The position numbers and the translations under genes are program-made. Shown here piece by piece: positions 15,730 to 24,360 of a stretch of DNA of 64,000 nt. The DNA is from Bacteroidales bacterium H4 (lineage in GTDB: Bacteria; Bacteroidota; Bacteroidia; Bacteroidales; Muribaculaceae): NCBI GenBank assembly GCA_001701165.1, contig DAAP01000028.1, forward strand, positions 1 through 64,000. Reading direction: 5' to 3'. The notes below the pieces were generated by a model. It was not told where the DNA came from. It did not search any database and saw nothing but the letters and a program-made list of their open reading frames with translations. The first letter of the stretch is position 1; each line of letters opens with the position of its first letter.

Positions 15730-16512
15730 ATGTACAAAATCGTAAGCAAAGAGTATTTCAGCCCCAAAGTCGTGAAGTTGGTGGTTCAGTCTCCGGAGAT
15801 AGCGCGAGCGCGCCGTCCGGGGCACTTCGTCATCGTACGCTGCGGCGACAAGGGCGAGCGCATACCCCTGACCATAGCCGATGCGGACGTCCTGGCAGGC
15901 ACCATCACGCTGGTGGTGCAGGATGTCGGCTTCAGCACCCATGCCATCTGTGGCCTTGAAGTCGGCGACAGCTTCACCGATGTGGTGGGACCGCTTGGCA
16001 AGGCAACGCATATCGAGAATTTCGGCACCGTGGTATGCTGCGGCGGCGGTGTGGGCGTGGCACCCCTGCTGCCCATCATCAAGGCCATGAAGGAAGCGGG
16101 CAACCGCGTCATCTCGGTATTGGCAGCTCGCACTCGCGACCTTATCATCCTCGAAGATCAAGTGGCACAACATTCGGATGAGACCATCATCATGACCGAT
16201 GACGGCAGCTACGGCACCAAAGGTCTGGTCACCGCCGGCGTACAGTCGGTGCTTGACCGCGAACACGTGAATCAGGTGGTCACCATAGGTCCGGCCATAA
16301 TGATGAAATTTGTCTCAAAACTTACGGCACAATACAATGTACCCACAATATGTTCGCTCAACACCATCATGGTGGATGGTACGGGCATGTGCGGCGCCTG
16401 CCGCGTCACCGTGGGCGGCAAGACGCGATTTGTGTGCGTCGACGGCCCCGAATTCGATGCGCATCAGGTAGACTTTGACGAGATGCTGATGCGCCTGCAC
16501 GCCTACGACTGA
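15730..16512 (+). CDS. nfnA: NfnA-like FAD/NAD-binding [2Fe-2S] reductase subunit
   Basis: A 260-residue cytoplasmic flavoprotein of the dihydroorotate dehydrogenase electron-transfer/sulfide dehydrogenase type. FAD-binding segment RRPGHFVIVRCGDKGERIPLTIAD (about residues 29-52), NAD(P)-binding segment CCGGGVGVAPLLPIIKAM (about 102-120), and a C-terminal cysteine cluster for a [2Fe-2S] centre (TGMCGACRVTVGGKTRFVCVDGP, about 222-245). It pairs with the GltD-like subunit that starts 48 bp downstream. In the Nfn complex the pair bifurcates electrons between NADH, NADPH and ferredoxin; that activity is inferred from pairing and domain content. Confidence 0.9.
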   Translation: MYKIVSKEYFSPKVVKLVVQSPEIARARRPGHFVIVRCGDKGERIPLTIADADVLAGTITLVVQDVGFSTHAICGLEVGDSFTDVVGPLGKATHIENFGTVVCCGGGVGVAPLLPIIKAMKEAGNRVISVLAARTRDLIILEDQVAQHSDETIIMTDDGSYGTKGLVTAGVQSVLDREHVNQVVTIGPAIMMKFVSKLTAQYNVPTICSLNTIMVDGTGMCGACRVTVGGKTRFVCVDGPEFDAHQVDFDEMLMRLHAYD

Positions 16513-16559
16513 TACGCCCGCCCCCAAATGTCTCACTGAAATACCCGAAACATACTGTC

Positions 16560-18071
16560 ATGTCAGACAACAAAGAAAGTATACAGCAGCTGACCGATCG
16601 CGACGCCGCCTGGCGCGCCGAGCTGCGCAAAGCCATAGCCACTCCACAGCGCACTGCCATCCCCCGTGCACGCATGACCGAACTCGACCCGGCCTACCGC
16701 ATCACCAATAGCGAGGAGGTGGCCCAAGGTCTGACCGCCGAGCAGGCTCTTGTGGAAGCCTCGCGCTGCCTCGACTGTCCCAACCCTACATGTGTCACCG
16801 GCTGTCCGGTCAACATCAATATACCCTCCTTTATCAAGAACATCCAACGCGGGCACTTCGATGATGCCGCCCGCGTGCTGCGCGACACCTCGGCACTTCC
16901 CGCCGTCTGCGGCCGTGTATGCCCGCAAGAGCGTCAATGCGAATCGCGATGCATCTACCACAAGATGAAGAAGGAACCCATAGCTATCGGGTGGCTAGAA
17001 CGCTTCGCTTCCGATGCCGCACGCCGCAATGACAAGAGTGAACACAAAACTACAAGACCGGCTACCGATGCGCCGCGTATAGCCGTGGCCGGCTCGGGAC
17101 CCTCGGGACTATCTTTCGCCGGCGCTATGGCCGCTCTGGGATACCGAGTTACAGTCTTTGAGGCGCTACACGAAATAGGCGGCGTACTCAAATACGGCAT
17201 CCCCGAATTCCGCCTTCCCAACGAAATCGTCGACTACGAAATAGACAACCTCCGGGCCGCCGGAGTCGAATTCCACAAAAACACCGTCATAGGCAAAACC
17301 CTAAGCTACGACGACCTCAAGGCTCAAGGCTTCGTCGGACTCTTTGTGGCCAGCGGCGCCGGATTGCCTCGCTTCATGGGCATACCCGGCGAGAACCTCA
17401 TCGGCATCATGTCCTCCAACGAATACCTCACGCGCATCAATCTCATGGGAGCCGGTCGTCCCGGATATGCCACCCCTGTACGACACGGACACACCGTAGC
17501 AGTCATCGGCGGCGGCAATACGGCCATGGACTCGGTGCGCACAGCCCTGCGCATGGGCGCCAAACGCGCTGTTATTGTCTACCGCCGAGGTCTCGAAGAA
17601 ATGCCCGCACGCGCCGAGGAAATACACCATGCCCGACAGGAAGGTGTCGAATTCATGACCCTGCACAATCCCGTGGAGTATCGCGGCGATGAGCACGGCC
17701 AAGTCACCTCTATGGTACTGCAGCCTATGCGACTCGGCCTGCCCGATGCCGGCGGACGCCGCAGCCCCGAGCCGGACACAGACAAGCCACTCGTCGAAAT
17801 GCCCGTGGACGAGGTCATTGTAAGCGTCGGCGTTTCGCCCAACCCTCTGATTCCGCACAGCATACCGGCATTGGATACCACACGCCGCGGAACCATAGCC
17901 GTAGGCGCCAACAGCGGCGAAGACGGCAACGACGGACTTCAGTCATCGATACCTACCATCTTTGCCGGCGGCGACATCGTGCGCGGCGGCGCAACGGTTA
18001 TCCTCGCCATGGGCGACGGACGACGCGCAGCGGCACAAATGCACGCGTATCTGACTGCAGACAAGGCATAA
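16560..18071 (+). CDS. gltA: NfnB / glutamate synthase small-subunit-like oxidoreductase
   Basis: A 503-residue flavoprotein of the GltD/NfnB family. The N-terminal cysteine motifs CLDCPNPTCVTGCPVN (about residues 72-87) and CGRVCPQERQCESRC (about 117-131) bind two [4Fe-4S] clusters. Then come an FAD-binding AGSGPSGLSFAGAMA (about 177-191) and an NADPH-binding IGGGNTAMDSVRTALRMGAK (about 316-335). The large glutamate synthase subunit is absent from the neighbourhood; the partner here is the NfnA-like protein immediately upstream, so an NADH-dependent ferredoxin:NADP oxidoreductase is more likely than glutamate synthase. A strong terminator follows at 18089-18132. Confidence 0.9.
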   Translation: MSDNKESIQQLTDRDAAWRAELRKAIATPQRTAIPRARMTELDPAYRITNSEEVAQGLTAEQALVEASRCLDCPNPTCVTGCPVNINIPSFIKNIQRGHFDDAARVLRDTSALPAVCGRVCPQERQCESRCIYHKMKKEPIAIGWLERFASDAARRNDKSEHKTTRPATDAPRIAVAGSGPSGLSFAGAMAALGYRVTVFEALHEIGGVLKYGIPEFRLPNEIVDYEIDNLRAAGVEFHKNTVIGKTLSYDDLKAQGFVGLFVASGAGLPRFMGIPGENLIGIMSSNEYLTRINLMGAGRPGYATPVRHGHTVAVIGGGNTAMDSVRTALRMGAKRAVIVYRRGLEEMPARAEEIHHARQEGVEFMTLHNPVEYRGDEHGQVTSMVLQPMRLGLPDAGGRRSPEPDTDKPLVEMPVDEVIVSVGVSPNPLIPHSIPALDTTRRGTIAVGANSGEDGNDGLQSSIPTIFAGGDIVRGGATVILAMGDGRRAAAQMHAYLTADKA

Positions 18072-18088
18072 TATCCTGATTAATAGAC

Positions 18089-18132
18089 ACACAAAGGCGG
18101 TGACGTTTGAAAAAGCGCCACCGCTTTTGTGT
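18089..18132 (+). terminator. Terminator of the NfnA/NfnB operon
   Basis: 14-bp stem with one wobble (18089-18102 with 18119-18132), T-rich at the 3' side, 18 bp after the stop codon. Confidence 0.75.
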
Positions 18133-18160
18133 TAATTTATGTTATTTTTAAGTACTATGT

Positions 18161-18192
18161 ATTGCAAGGTATTATACAAATGCCTAATTTTG
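18161..18192 (+). promoter_or_regulatory. Promoter of the padR-pspC operon
   Basis: ATTG (18161-18164), 20-bp spacer, TAATTTTG (18185-18192). The expected transcription start near 18199 rules out upstream in-frame starts and supports the ATG at 18226. Confidence 0.75.
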
Positions 18193-18225
18193 CATCGTCA
18201 TAATATATTTAAACACTCCACACTC

Positions 18226-18564
18226 ATGGCAACAAGCACAGACAACATGAAGGCGCAGATGCGCAAAGGCATGCTGGAATATAGCATACTCCTGTTGCTG
18301 CAAGGTGGCGATGCATACGCCGGCGAGATAATCCAAGGTCTCAAAGACGCGCACCTCATAGTGGTCGAAGGTACCTTGTATCCACTGCTGACGCGTCTGA
18401 AAAACGATGACATCCTCACCTACCGCTGGGAAGAATCACCTTCGGGGCCACCACGCAAATATTACACCCTCACCGACCGGGGACGCGATATATTGGCAGC
18501 ACTCACTACCGCATGGTCGGAAATAGCAACATCCATCGAAATCCTTAGAAGCAAAAACATATGA
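18226..18564 (+). CDS. PadR-family transcriptional regulator
   Basis: A 112-residue winged-helix regulator. The PadR signature is clear: MRKGMLEYSILLLLQGGDAYAGEIIQGL, then VVEGTLYPLLTRLKNDDILTYRWEESPSGPPRKYYTLTDRGRDIL. The start is set by the promoter at 18161-18192; a longer frame from 18139 would begin inside it. It overlaps the PspC-domain gene by 4 bp (ATGA), so the two are translationally coupled. PadR/PspC pairs are common in Bacteroidetes and probably respond to envelope stress or membrane-active compounds, with PadR repressing its own operon; this is inference from family and layout. Confidence 0.92.
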   Translation: MATSTDNMKAQMRKGMLEYSILLLLQGGDAYAGEIIQGLKDAHLIVVEGTLYPLLTRLKNDDILTYRWEESPSGPPRKYYTLTDRGRDILAALTTAWSEIATSIEILRSKNI

Positions 18565-19808
18565 AAAAGTCATTCTCAGTAAACATAGACGGTCGTATCT
18601 TCAATATAGATGAGGACGCATACGACCTGCTTCAATCCTACCTCAATCAACTTGGCACAGCCTTTGGTAATGGGGACGACTCGGACGAAATAGTCAGCGA
18701 TATCGAAGCTCGCGTGTCCGAACATTTGGCCGAAATGTGTCCCACATCAGTGGTCAGCATCCGCGACATAAACTCCGTCATCGACATCATCGGCCGCCCC
18801 GAGCAAATAGGCGCTGAGGCTGCCGCGACATCTGACACAGAGGATGCGGAGAACACTCCGCCATCTACACCTCCACCCTTCCCTTCTCAGGCACAGGCAC
18901 GCGAAAGCCGCAAGCTGTTCCGCGATGTCGAAGACTGCGTATTCGGCGGCGTGCTTTCCGGACTTGCCAAATACAACGGATGGAGTGCCACTACAGTACG
19001 CCTATGCGCCGTCATAATTGCGCTGCTCACCACCGTATGGCCATGCGTACTGGCGTATATTATTGCCTGGATAATAATACCACCGGCTCAGACAGCCGAA
19101 CAAAAGTTGCGTATGGTCGGGATGCCGGTCACCGCCGCCACCATCGGTCAAACCGTGCGTGATACGGCCAACCGCGCCGCCAAGGGTATCAACAATTCTT
19201 TCTTCTCGATACTCGGGCGCGCCATCGCAGCATTTGCCGGATTTATTGCCGGAAGCATCGGTATCGGATGCGCCATTGCTGCCGTATGCGCTCTGCTTCT
19301 TATGATTATGGGTGTCTTCACCTCGCCCGAATGGGTGTTGTCTAATTTTGACATCAACTTCGAGGGAAAAGCTATAGGCAACGAATACCTCGCCGGTCTG
19401 GCTATCCTTTCGGTTCTACTTGCCATCATCATTCCCTGCTTTCTGGTCGTTTGGGGTGCCTGCGTGGCACTATTCAAAGTCAAAGGCCCTTCGCGTACCT
19501 CCATCATCACGCTGTGCATCGTCGAATTTATCCTAATTGTCGCCGCCATCCTGATGTTCAATTACCTTGATGCAGTACACACCGCGCATTGCATCGAATA
19601 CAATCGTGGCATTATGGAGACCGTTACCGTCACCGATTCTATTCCGACAGACACCGTAGCCACCGCAGCACAGACGGCCACAGACGCCACGACACACACA
19701 TCAGCGCACGCCGCAGCCACCTCCGCACACGCAGCCACCTCGTCCGCCGCTGTCGGTACCGTTCTGAGCAGCGTGGCCATCACCACAGCACTTTTTTTCG
19801 CAATCTGA
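18561..19808 (+). CDS. PspC-domain membrane protein
   Basis: A 415-residue protein. Residues 1-95 are cytoplasmic and resemble the N-terminal domain of Bacteroidetes PspC proteins (MKKSFSVNIDGRIFNIDEDAYDLLQSYLNQL). The PspC domain follows at about 112-175 (KLFRDVEDCVFGGVLSGLAKYNGWSATTVRLCAVIIALLTTVWPCVLAYIIAWIIIPP). Three or more further hydrophobic helices lie at about 215-245, 275-300 and 315-335. The C-terminal 60 residues are Thr/Ala/His-rich low-complexity sequence ending in a last hydrophobic stretch. It is co-transcribed with PadR. PspC proteins sense or protect the inner membrane under stress. Confidence 0.88.
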   Translation: MKKSFSVNIDGRIFNIDEDAYDLLQSYLNQLGTAFGNGDDSDEIVSDIEARVSEHLAEMCPTSVVSIRDINSVIDIIGRPEQIGAEAAATSDTEDAENTPPSTPPPFPSQAQARESRKLFRDVEDCVFGGVLSGLAKYNGWSATTVRLCAVIIALLTTVWPCVLAYIIAWIIIPPAQTAEQKLRMVGMPVTAATIGQTVRDTANRAAKGINNSFFSILGRAIAAFAGFIAGSIGIGCAIAAVCALLLMIMGVFTSPEWVLSNFDINFEGKAIGNEYLAGLAILSVLLAIIIPCFLVVWGACVALFKVKGPSRTSIITLCIVEFILIVAAILMFNYLDAVHTAHCIEYNRGIMETVTVTDSIPTDTVATAAQTATDATTHTSAHAAATSAHAATSSAAVGTVLSSVAITTALFFAI

Positions 19809-19850
19809 CAATATTATCGACCTTATACACACAATATTACGACATCCAAC

Positions 19851-19886
19851 GAGGAGGACGCCAACCGACGTCCTCCTCTGTTTTTG
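19851..19886 (+). terminator. Terminator of the padR-pspC operon
   Basis: Perfect 10-bp stem GAGGAGGACG/CGTCCTCCTC (19851-19860, 19869-19878) followed by a T-rich run. Confidence 0.85.
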
Positions 19887-19918
19887 CGCTCGGTATACCC
19901 GTTTTTCTGCCTCATACT

Positions 19919-20079
19919 CACAATTCGCCGAACAAATTGCTCACATTTCACTGAACAAAACATTCACAATTCACTGAACAAAACATTCACAATTCACTGA
20001 ACAAAACATTCACAATTCGCTGAACAAATCACTCACAATTCGCTGAACAAAAGGCTCACAATTTACTGAGCTTACAGCC
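19919..20079. repeat. Seven-copy 23-bp tandem repeat
   Basis: Copies start every 23 bp at 19919, 19942, 19965, 19988, 20011, 20034 and 20057. The consensus begins cacaattcactgaacaaaa; the central copies are identical and the outer ones diverge, as expected of an expanding minisatellite. It is not a CRISPR: there are no unique spacers. It lies beyond the pspC terminator and after the 3' end of the convergent gene. Confidence 0.92.
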
Positions 20080-20132
20080 AACAGATTATTTTTAAGCGTA
20101 TTACAGCAAGTGATTATCGGACTACAGTAACA

Positions 20133-20741
20133 TCAAAAGGCCATACTGAAATTGAGACATACCGAGTGCGTCTTATACTTCGGATTATAATCCGTAAAGC
20201 CTTGGGGATTGCCGTCGAAGATCTTGAAACTAGAGTACGAATAGGTCAGCGAAAGTCCGAAGCGGTCAAAATTCATCAATAAGCCGCCTTCGGCTCGCCA
20301 ATACGCCCAGTCCGAGTTGTGACTACCGATGGCCGGAGGAGCTATTGTCAGACCCGGCATAAAAACCAAGCGGAAATCGCCGCCGATGCTCGGAATGCGA
20401 AAAAGTGTGGGCGTGCGCAGTATCACCGAAGGTTTGAAAACAAAACGAGTACAGTATTCGTCCGGGTCATGCGTATCATAATAGTCCGCGCCCCAAGCAT
20501 AAAATGGTCTAACTTCGCCGGCAAAGCCTATGGAGGCGGCTACGCCGGTGTATGGTGTCGACATCCATGCAATGCCGAAATGCGCTTCCCATCCGTCCGT
20601 ATTCAGCCCCATCTGCATATAGCCTCGCCAATGGTAGTGACGTGTTTCGTCCTGAGCGCGACACTCATCAACAAAGAGCATAATCAACGCTACCACAACG
20701 ACATACTTCCAAGTATAGGCTATATTCCAAGACTTTTTCAT
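20133..20741 (-). CDS. Outer-membrane beta-barrel-like hypothetical protein
   Basis: A 202-residue exported protein from the ATG at 20741 (a longer frame to 20798 would cross the promoter box at 20766-20773). Signal peptide in the first ~30 residues (KYVVVVALIMLFVDECRA). The mature part alternates aromatic and polar residues in strand-like segments (WRGYMQMGLNTDGWEAHFGIAW, GLSLTYSYSSFKIF) and ends in LNFSMAF, an aromatic C-terminus typical of outer-membrane barrels. No specific family is recognised. It is convergent with pspC and divergent from the NigD-like gene. Confidence 0.7.
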   Translation of the reverse strand: MKKSWNIAYTWKYVVVVALIMLFVDECRAQDETRHYHWRGYMQMGLNTDGWEAHFGIAWMSTPYTGVAASIGFAGEVRPFYAWGADYYDTHDPDEYCTRFVFKPSVILRTPTLFRIPSIGGDFRLVFMPGLTIAPPAIGSHNSDWAYWRAEGGLLMNFDRFGLSLTYSYSSFKIFDGNPQGFTDYNPKYKTHSVCLNFSMAF

Positions 20742-20765
20742 ATCTTTGTACACTGGCCGGTGATG

Positions 20766-20773
20766 CAAATTTA
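20766..20773 (-). promoter_or_regulatory. Candidate -7 box of the beta-barrel gene
   Basis: Minus-strand TAAATTTG, about 25 bp upstream of the ATG at 20741, with a TTG about 22 bp further upstream. Confidence 0.5.
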
Positions 20774-20867
20774 CGGTTTTTTCGGTATTCGGATGCAAGA
20801 TTGCGCCCGATACTGGATTTACACGTCAGAAAAGCTTAATACCAACCGACATAAAGCAATTACGAAT

Positions 20868-21590
20868 ATGAACAAGTTCAAATATCTTACATTTGCCATC
20901 GCGATGGTTCTGCCCTTTGGGCTTCAATCCTGTTTAAACGACGTCGATGACATCCGCGACCGCCCCACGGCACTGGTCACCGTGGTGCCGCAAGACGGAG
21001 GAAGCTTTGTCATGAATCTCGATGATGCCACCGTACTTATTCCCACCAATATGAGCCGGTCACCCTACGGCGACAAGGAAGTACGTGCGCTTGTCAACTA
21101 CATAGACGAAGACAGCCGAGCCGCCGAACGACGAGTCAAAGTGGTATGGATAGACAGCATACGCACCAAGATGCCCGAAAAAACCTTGGGCAGTGCAGCC
21201 GCTGATGACGAAAAATACGGCAAAGACCCTGTCGAGATAGTGCGCGACTGGGTGACTGTGGCCGAAGACGGATACCTGACACTGCGTTTCCGCACCATCT
21301 GGGGCAAACGAGGCATCAAGCACTCTCTCAACCTCGTAACCGACACCGATGCCAAAGATCCTTACGTGCTCGAGCTGAGGCACAACGCGCACAAAGACGT
21401 AGACGGCGTGATGGGCGATGCGCTCATTGCCTTCAACCTCAACGGACTGGACTTCGGGGACAAGGGCACGGCAAAATTCACACTGAAATGGATGTCATTC
21501 TCCGGCAGCAAGTCCGCCACTTTCGAGCTGAAAAAGAGAACAACATCCTCCACACCCAAAGGCATGGCTTATAGTTTATATGTAGAGTAA
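20868..21590 (+). CDS. NigD-like lipoprotein
   Basis: A 240-residue predicted lipoprotein, starting at the ATG at 20868; the open frame runs further upstream only because it is open antisense to the barrel gene. The signal peptide ends in a lipobox (FGLQSC, Cys about residue 20). The downstream pattern (TALVTVVPQDGGSFVMNLDDATVLIPTNMS, then VRALVNYIDEDS, DWVTVAEDGYLTLRFRTIWG, HSLNLVTDTDAKDPYVLELRHNAHKD) matches the Bacteroidetes NigD family, first seen in a bacteriocin-linked gene cluster; function is unknown. A hairpin terminator follows at 21628-21654. Confidence 0.85.
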   Translation: MNKFKYLTFAIAMVLPFGLQSCLNDVDDIRDRPTALVTVVPQDGGSFVMNLDDATVLIPTNMSRSPYGDKEVRALVNYIDEDSRAAERRVKVVWIDSIRTKMPEKTLGSAAADDEKYGKDPVEIVRDWVTVAEDGYLTLRFRTIWGKRGIKHSLNLVTDTDAKDPYVLELRHNAHKDVDGVMGDALIAFNLNGLDFGDKGTAKFTLKWMSFSGSKSATFELKKRTTSSTPKGMAYSLYVE

Positions 21591-21627
21591 TATTCATTAG
21601 CTCGTCCGAGACGAACGGTTGGGCGGG

Positions 21628-21654
21628 TCGCGAAAATTCCGCGACCCGCTCTCA
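21628..21654 (+). terminator. Terminator hairpin after the NigD-like gene
   Basis: Perfect 10-bp stem GCGGGTCGCG/CGCGACCCGC around an AT-rich loop, about 40 bp past the stop codon. It also argues against an upstream start at 21619 for the sigma-factor gene. Confidence 0.65.
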
Positions 21655-21693
21655 CCGTCAAAAGCGAGACTTAACTTCGACTTTACCTCCAAT

Positions 21694-22266
21694 ATGCCCG
21701 GCAGCGGCACGACACCCGACAACGAACAGCAAATGGCTCTGCGCCTGCATCAAGGCGACCGCGCGGCTTTGCGTGCGGTTTACGATGCATATGCACGCTA
21801 CCTTACTGCCGTATGCACCCGTTACATTGCCGATGACGATGATGTCAAAGACGTACTCCAAGAGGCATTTATTCGCATTTACGATGCAGCCGGGTCGTTT
21901 GAGTACCGCGGCAGCGGATCGTTCAAAGGCTGGCTGACGCGCATCGTGGTCAATCAGGCACTCAAGCACCTACGCGACAGCAAGACCGTATTTGTCCCGC
22001 TGTCACCCCAACAGGAAAACCTTGCAGACGAAGACCCGGACACGGAACAAGTCCCGGCCGCAGTGATACACAAGATGATACGCGAGTTGCCGGACGGGTA
22101 TAGGGCCGTGTTCAACCTATATGTCCTCGAACAACGGTCGCATAAGGAAATAGCCGCACTGCTCGGCATCTCCGAAAGCACCTCCGCCTCACAATTGCAC
22201 CGAGCCAAAGCCTTGCTCGCTTCCAAAATCAACAAATACCGAACCGCACAAAATTCCGTCTCATGA
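21694..22266 (+). CDS. ECF RNA polymerase sigma factor
   Basis: A 190-residue sigma-70 family factor of the ECF type from the ATG at 21694. Region 2 is visible as YDAYARYLTAVCTRYIADDDDVKDVLQEAFIRIYD...FKGWLTRIVVNQALKHLRD (about residues 30-90). Region 4 is ELPDGYRAVFNLYVLEQRSHKEIAALLGISESTSASQLHRAKALLASKI (about 130-180). It overlaps by 4 bp (ATGA) the next gene, an anti-sigma-like membrane protein with a C-terminal barrel, so it is probably held inactive by that partner until an envelope signal arrives. Confidence 0.92.
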   Translation: MPGSGTTPDNEQQMALRLHQGDRAALRAVYDAYARYLTAVCTRYIADDDDVKDVLQEAFIRIYDAAGSFEYRGSGSFKGWLTRIVVNQALKHLRDSKTVFVPLSPQQENLADEDPDTEQVPAAVIHKMIRELPDGYRAVFNLYVLEQRSHKEIAALLGISESTSASQLHRAKALLASKINKYRTAQNSVS

Positions 22267-23534
22267 AAGAAGACCGGCTCAAAGACATACGCGACAAAAT
22301 GTCCGATTACGAAGCCGAGGTGCCACAAGATTTGTGGTCCGCTATCGATTCGGCTGTCGGGCGCCGACAACAGAAGAAGCTATGGATACGCGCAGGACGT
22401 TATGCAGCGGCCGCCGTTGTAGTAGCGGCCATCGGCCTCGGCATATATATCTTACAACCGGACAGCTCCTTGGTTGTACATAGCGAAAGCAATCCAAACA
22501 CTCGAGCACAGGCATCCGCGAACAATGCACCTGCCGTCACGAGTGCCGATGCCGACCCGGGTAATAATTCGGCGGCCGAAATACGAGCTTCGGAGTTCGA
22601 ACATACACCATATGCAACCCTTGCCGAGGCAAAACCGGTAATTGTCGAGGGCGTCGGGGGTACATCGTCGATGCAAATCAAATCCGACGGCGAAAGCCTG
22701 AATGTGCATCCCGTCGACTCAAATGAATCCGCTTCCGAGGCTTTTACGCACTCACTACCGCCCATAAGCCACGAGGTAAAGCAAGACAAGACAGTCACCT
22801 ACAACAGCCGACAGCGCGATAGGCAACAACAGCAAGAGGCTTATAACTCAGGTCGTCTGGCCGCATCCTTATACACCACAGCCGGCACAGGCGGCACGTC
22901 GATGCAACGATATACATCTTTCGGTCTGATGGGTATTGACCCGGGTGATGCCAATTGGAAGGATGACCCATATATGGGGATGCTCGTAACGAATAAAGGC
23001 CATCTTGCCGACCGCCGCGTACGCCATCGCCTGCCGGTTCATGCCGGAGTTTCCATAGCCTACCGCATCAATGACCGGGTGTCAGTAGAGACAGGCATTG
23101 CATACTCATACCTCTCAGCCGACATTCACGAAGGCAGCGACTCGTATTATTTTGCCGGAGAACAAAGCCTGCATTATGTAGGCATTCCCGTGGGCGTGCG
23201 CGTACGTGCCATGTCGTGGAAAAATTTCGATATATATGTCGGCGCCGGATTCGAGGCCGACAAATGCGTATCGGGAACGCTAAAAAAATCTTATGTCATC
23301 AACGGCCAAACGCGCGATGACGGGCACGAAAGCATCAGCATCCGCCCGTTGCAATGGTCAGTAAACGCCGGCGCCGGAGTGCAATACAACATCTCGTCGA
23401 TGGTGGGCATATACGCCGAACCGGGTCTAAGTTACTACTTTGACAATGGCTCGAACATCGAAACCATATACAGCGAAAAGCCTTTGAATTTCAACCTCAA
23501 CATCGGACTGCGTGTCAGCTTCGGCAGCCGATAA
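22263..23534 (+). CDS. Anti-sigma-like transmembrane protein fused to a PorT-like beta-barrel
   Basis: A 423-residue protein. Residues 1-40 are a charged cytoplasmic segment (MKEDRLKDIRDKMSDYEAEVPQDLWSAIDSAVG), a layout typical of partners of ECF sigma factors in Bacteroidetes. A single membrane helix lies at about 47-66 (AAAAVVVAAIGLGIYIL). A ~130-residue low-complexity Ser/Ala/Glu/Gln linker follows, then residues ~245-423 form an outer-membrane-barrel-like domain (GVSIAYRINDRVSVETGIAYSYLSADIH, IPVGVRVRAMSWKNFDIYVGAGFEAD, VGIYAEPGLSYYFD) ending in LRVSFGSR. The product could span the periplasm. Translationally coupled to the sigma factor. Confidence 0.8.
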   Translation: MKEDRLKDIRDKMSDYEAEVPQDLWSAIDSAVGRRQQKKLWIRAGRYAAAAVVVAAIGLGIYILQPDSSLVVHSESNPNTRAQASANNAPAVTSADADPGNNSAAEIRASEFEHTPYATLAEAKPVIVEGVGGTSSMQIKSDGESLNVHPVDSNESASEAFTHSLPPISHEVKQDKTVTYNSRQRDRQQQQEAYNSGRLAASLYTTAGTGGTSMQRYTSFGLMGIDPGDANWKDDPYMGMLVTNKGHLADRRVRHRLPVHAGVSIAYRINDRVSVETGIAYSYLSADIHEGSDSYYFAGEQSLHYVGIPVGVRVRAMSWKNFDIYVGAGFEADKCVSGTLKKSYVINGQTRDDGHESISIRPLQWSVNAGAGVQYNISSMVGIYAEPGLSYYFDNGSNIETIYSEKPLNFNLNIGLRVSFGSR

Positions 23535-23582
23535 CCGCCTCCGGTCTTTCTTGTCAGCGTCTCAAAACCGAGCATCTTACGA

Positions 23583-24284
23583 CTAAAAAGACCATCTTGT
23601 GCCTTTCGAAGCCGAACGACGTGCCGTCTGTCGCTGTGAGGCGACAATCTGCGGGTCATTGCCGTTTCGGACAGCTTGGGTAAGCACATCCATAATCTCG
23701 TACTTGTTCCCGAAATCGGCATTCGGCCGATTCATAAGTTCGGAAACAGCATTATTCACTTCGTGCGGATGCAGGATATAAGTATCTGTCGAATAATATG
23801 TAACATTCCGGAAAAAGCAGTTGCCATAGAACACGATAATCGAGTATATGGGTGTCTTCGGATTTTGCGGCAAACGACTGCGTAACGCCCTAATATGCCC
23901 TTGGTTCTGCATTATCGGATTGTAGAAGCGGCTCTTAAACCGACCGTATGCCAGAACCTTGGTCCAATATCGTTGGCCCTCGTTGCCGAAAATCCAGCCG
24001 CCATAATCCTTGACCTCGAAGACTATAAGTCCGGCACTTGTAGCCACAGCCAAGTCTATCTGTGTGTATTCGCCGTTTGGCTTTTGTAGGTACAAATCAT
24101 GGAATATTGCCTGGGGATTGATGCCCATTCTCAGAAGCCTCAGCACCAGCCTGCGTTCCGAACGCTCGCCTCTGTCCGGCGATGTAACCTCCCCGATAAG
24201 TTCGTTGTTGCGAGCATTGACATAAAACCAATATGCAACGGCCGCGATAACCGCCAAAAATAGTATAACCTGTATAGCCAACAT
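23583..24284 (-). CDS. NERD-domain membrane-anchored protein
   Basis: A 233-residue protein with an N-terminal membrane helix (residues 3-22, AIQVILFLAVIAAVAYWFYV) and a NERD (nuclease-related) domain at about 35-150. The restriction-like core is visible: GERSERRLVLRLLR, the acidic residue in YTQIDLAVATSAGLIVFEVKDYGGWIFG (D...E-x-K nuclease signature), and RYWTK. A C-terminal tail is basic. NERD domains resemble endonuclease folds and often occur in plasmid or DNA-handling proteins; substrate and activity are unknown. The intact E-x-K suggests it could be catalytic. Confidence 0.82.
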   Translation of the reverse strand: MLAIQVILFLAVIAAVAYWFYVNARNNELIGEVTSPDRGERSERRLVLRLLRMGINPQAIFHDLYLQKPNGEYTQIDLAVATSAGLIVFEVKDYGGWIFGNEGQRYWTKVLAYGRFKSRFYNPIMQNQGHIRALRSRLPQNPKTPIYSIIVFYGNCFFRNVTYYSTDTYILHPHEVNNAVSELMNRPNADFGNKYEIMDVLTQAVRNGNDPQIVASQRQTARRSASKGTRWSF

Positions 24285-24360
24285 CTAAAAGCGAGATTTT
24301 CGTCTTTGATAATGCCGCGAGGCCCTGTTTTCGTGAAATCATGCCTTGCGTTTGATATTT

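Larger units (their letters stand above)
19809..20132. other. Intergenic region between convergent genes
   Basis: It holds a rho-independent terminator (19851-19886) and a seven-copy 23-bp tandem repeat (19919-20079). No gene is seen. Confidence 0.8.

Noticed and set aside
16560..18071. Genuine glutamate synthase small subunit
   Set aside because: No large subunit is adjacent; the NfnA-like partner makes an Nfn-type complex more likely, although the family name is kept.
19919..20079. CRISPR-like regular repeats
   Set aside because: Repeats are contiguous with no unique spacers, and there are no cas genes.
20319..20867. N-terminal extension of the NigD-like gene
   Set aside because: It is antisense to the beta-barrel gene; the signal peptide and lipobox begin at the ATG at 20868.
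21619..21693. Upstream start for the ECF sigma factor
   Set aside because: It would translate through the terminator hairpin at 21628-21654; the conserved region begins after the ATG at 21694.
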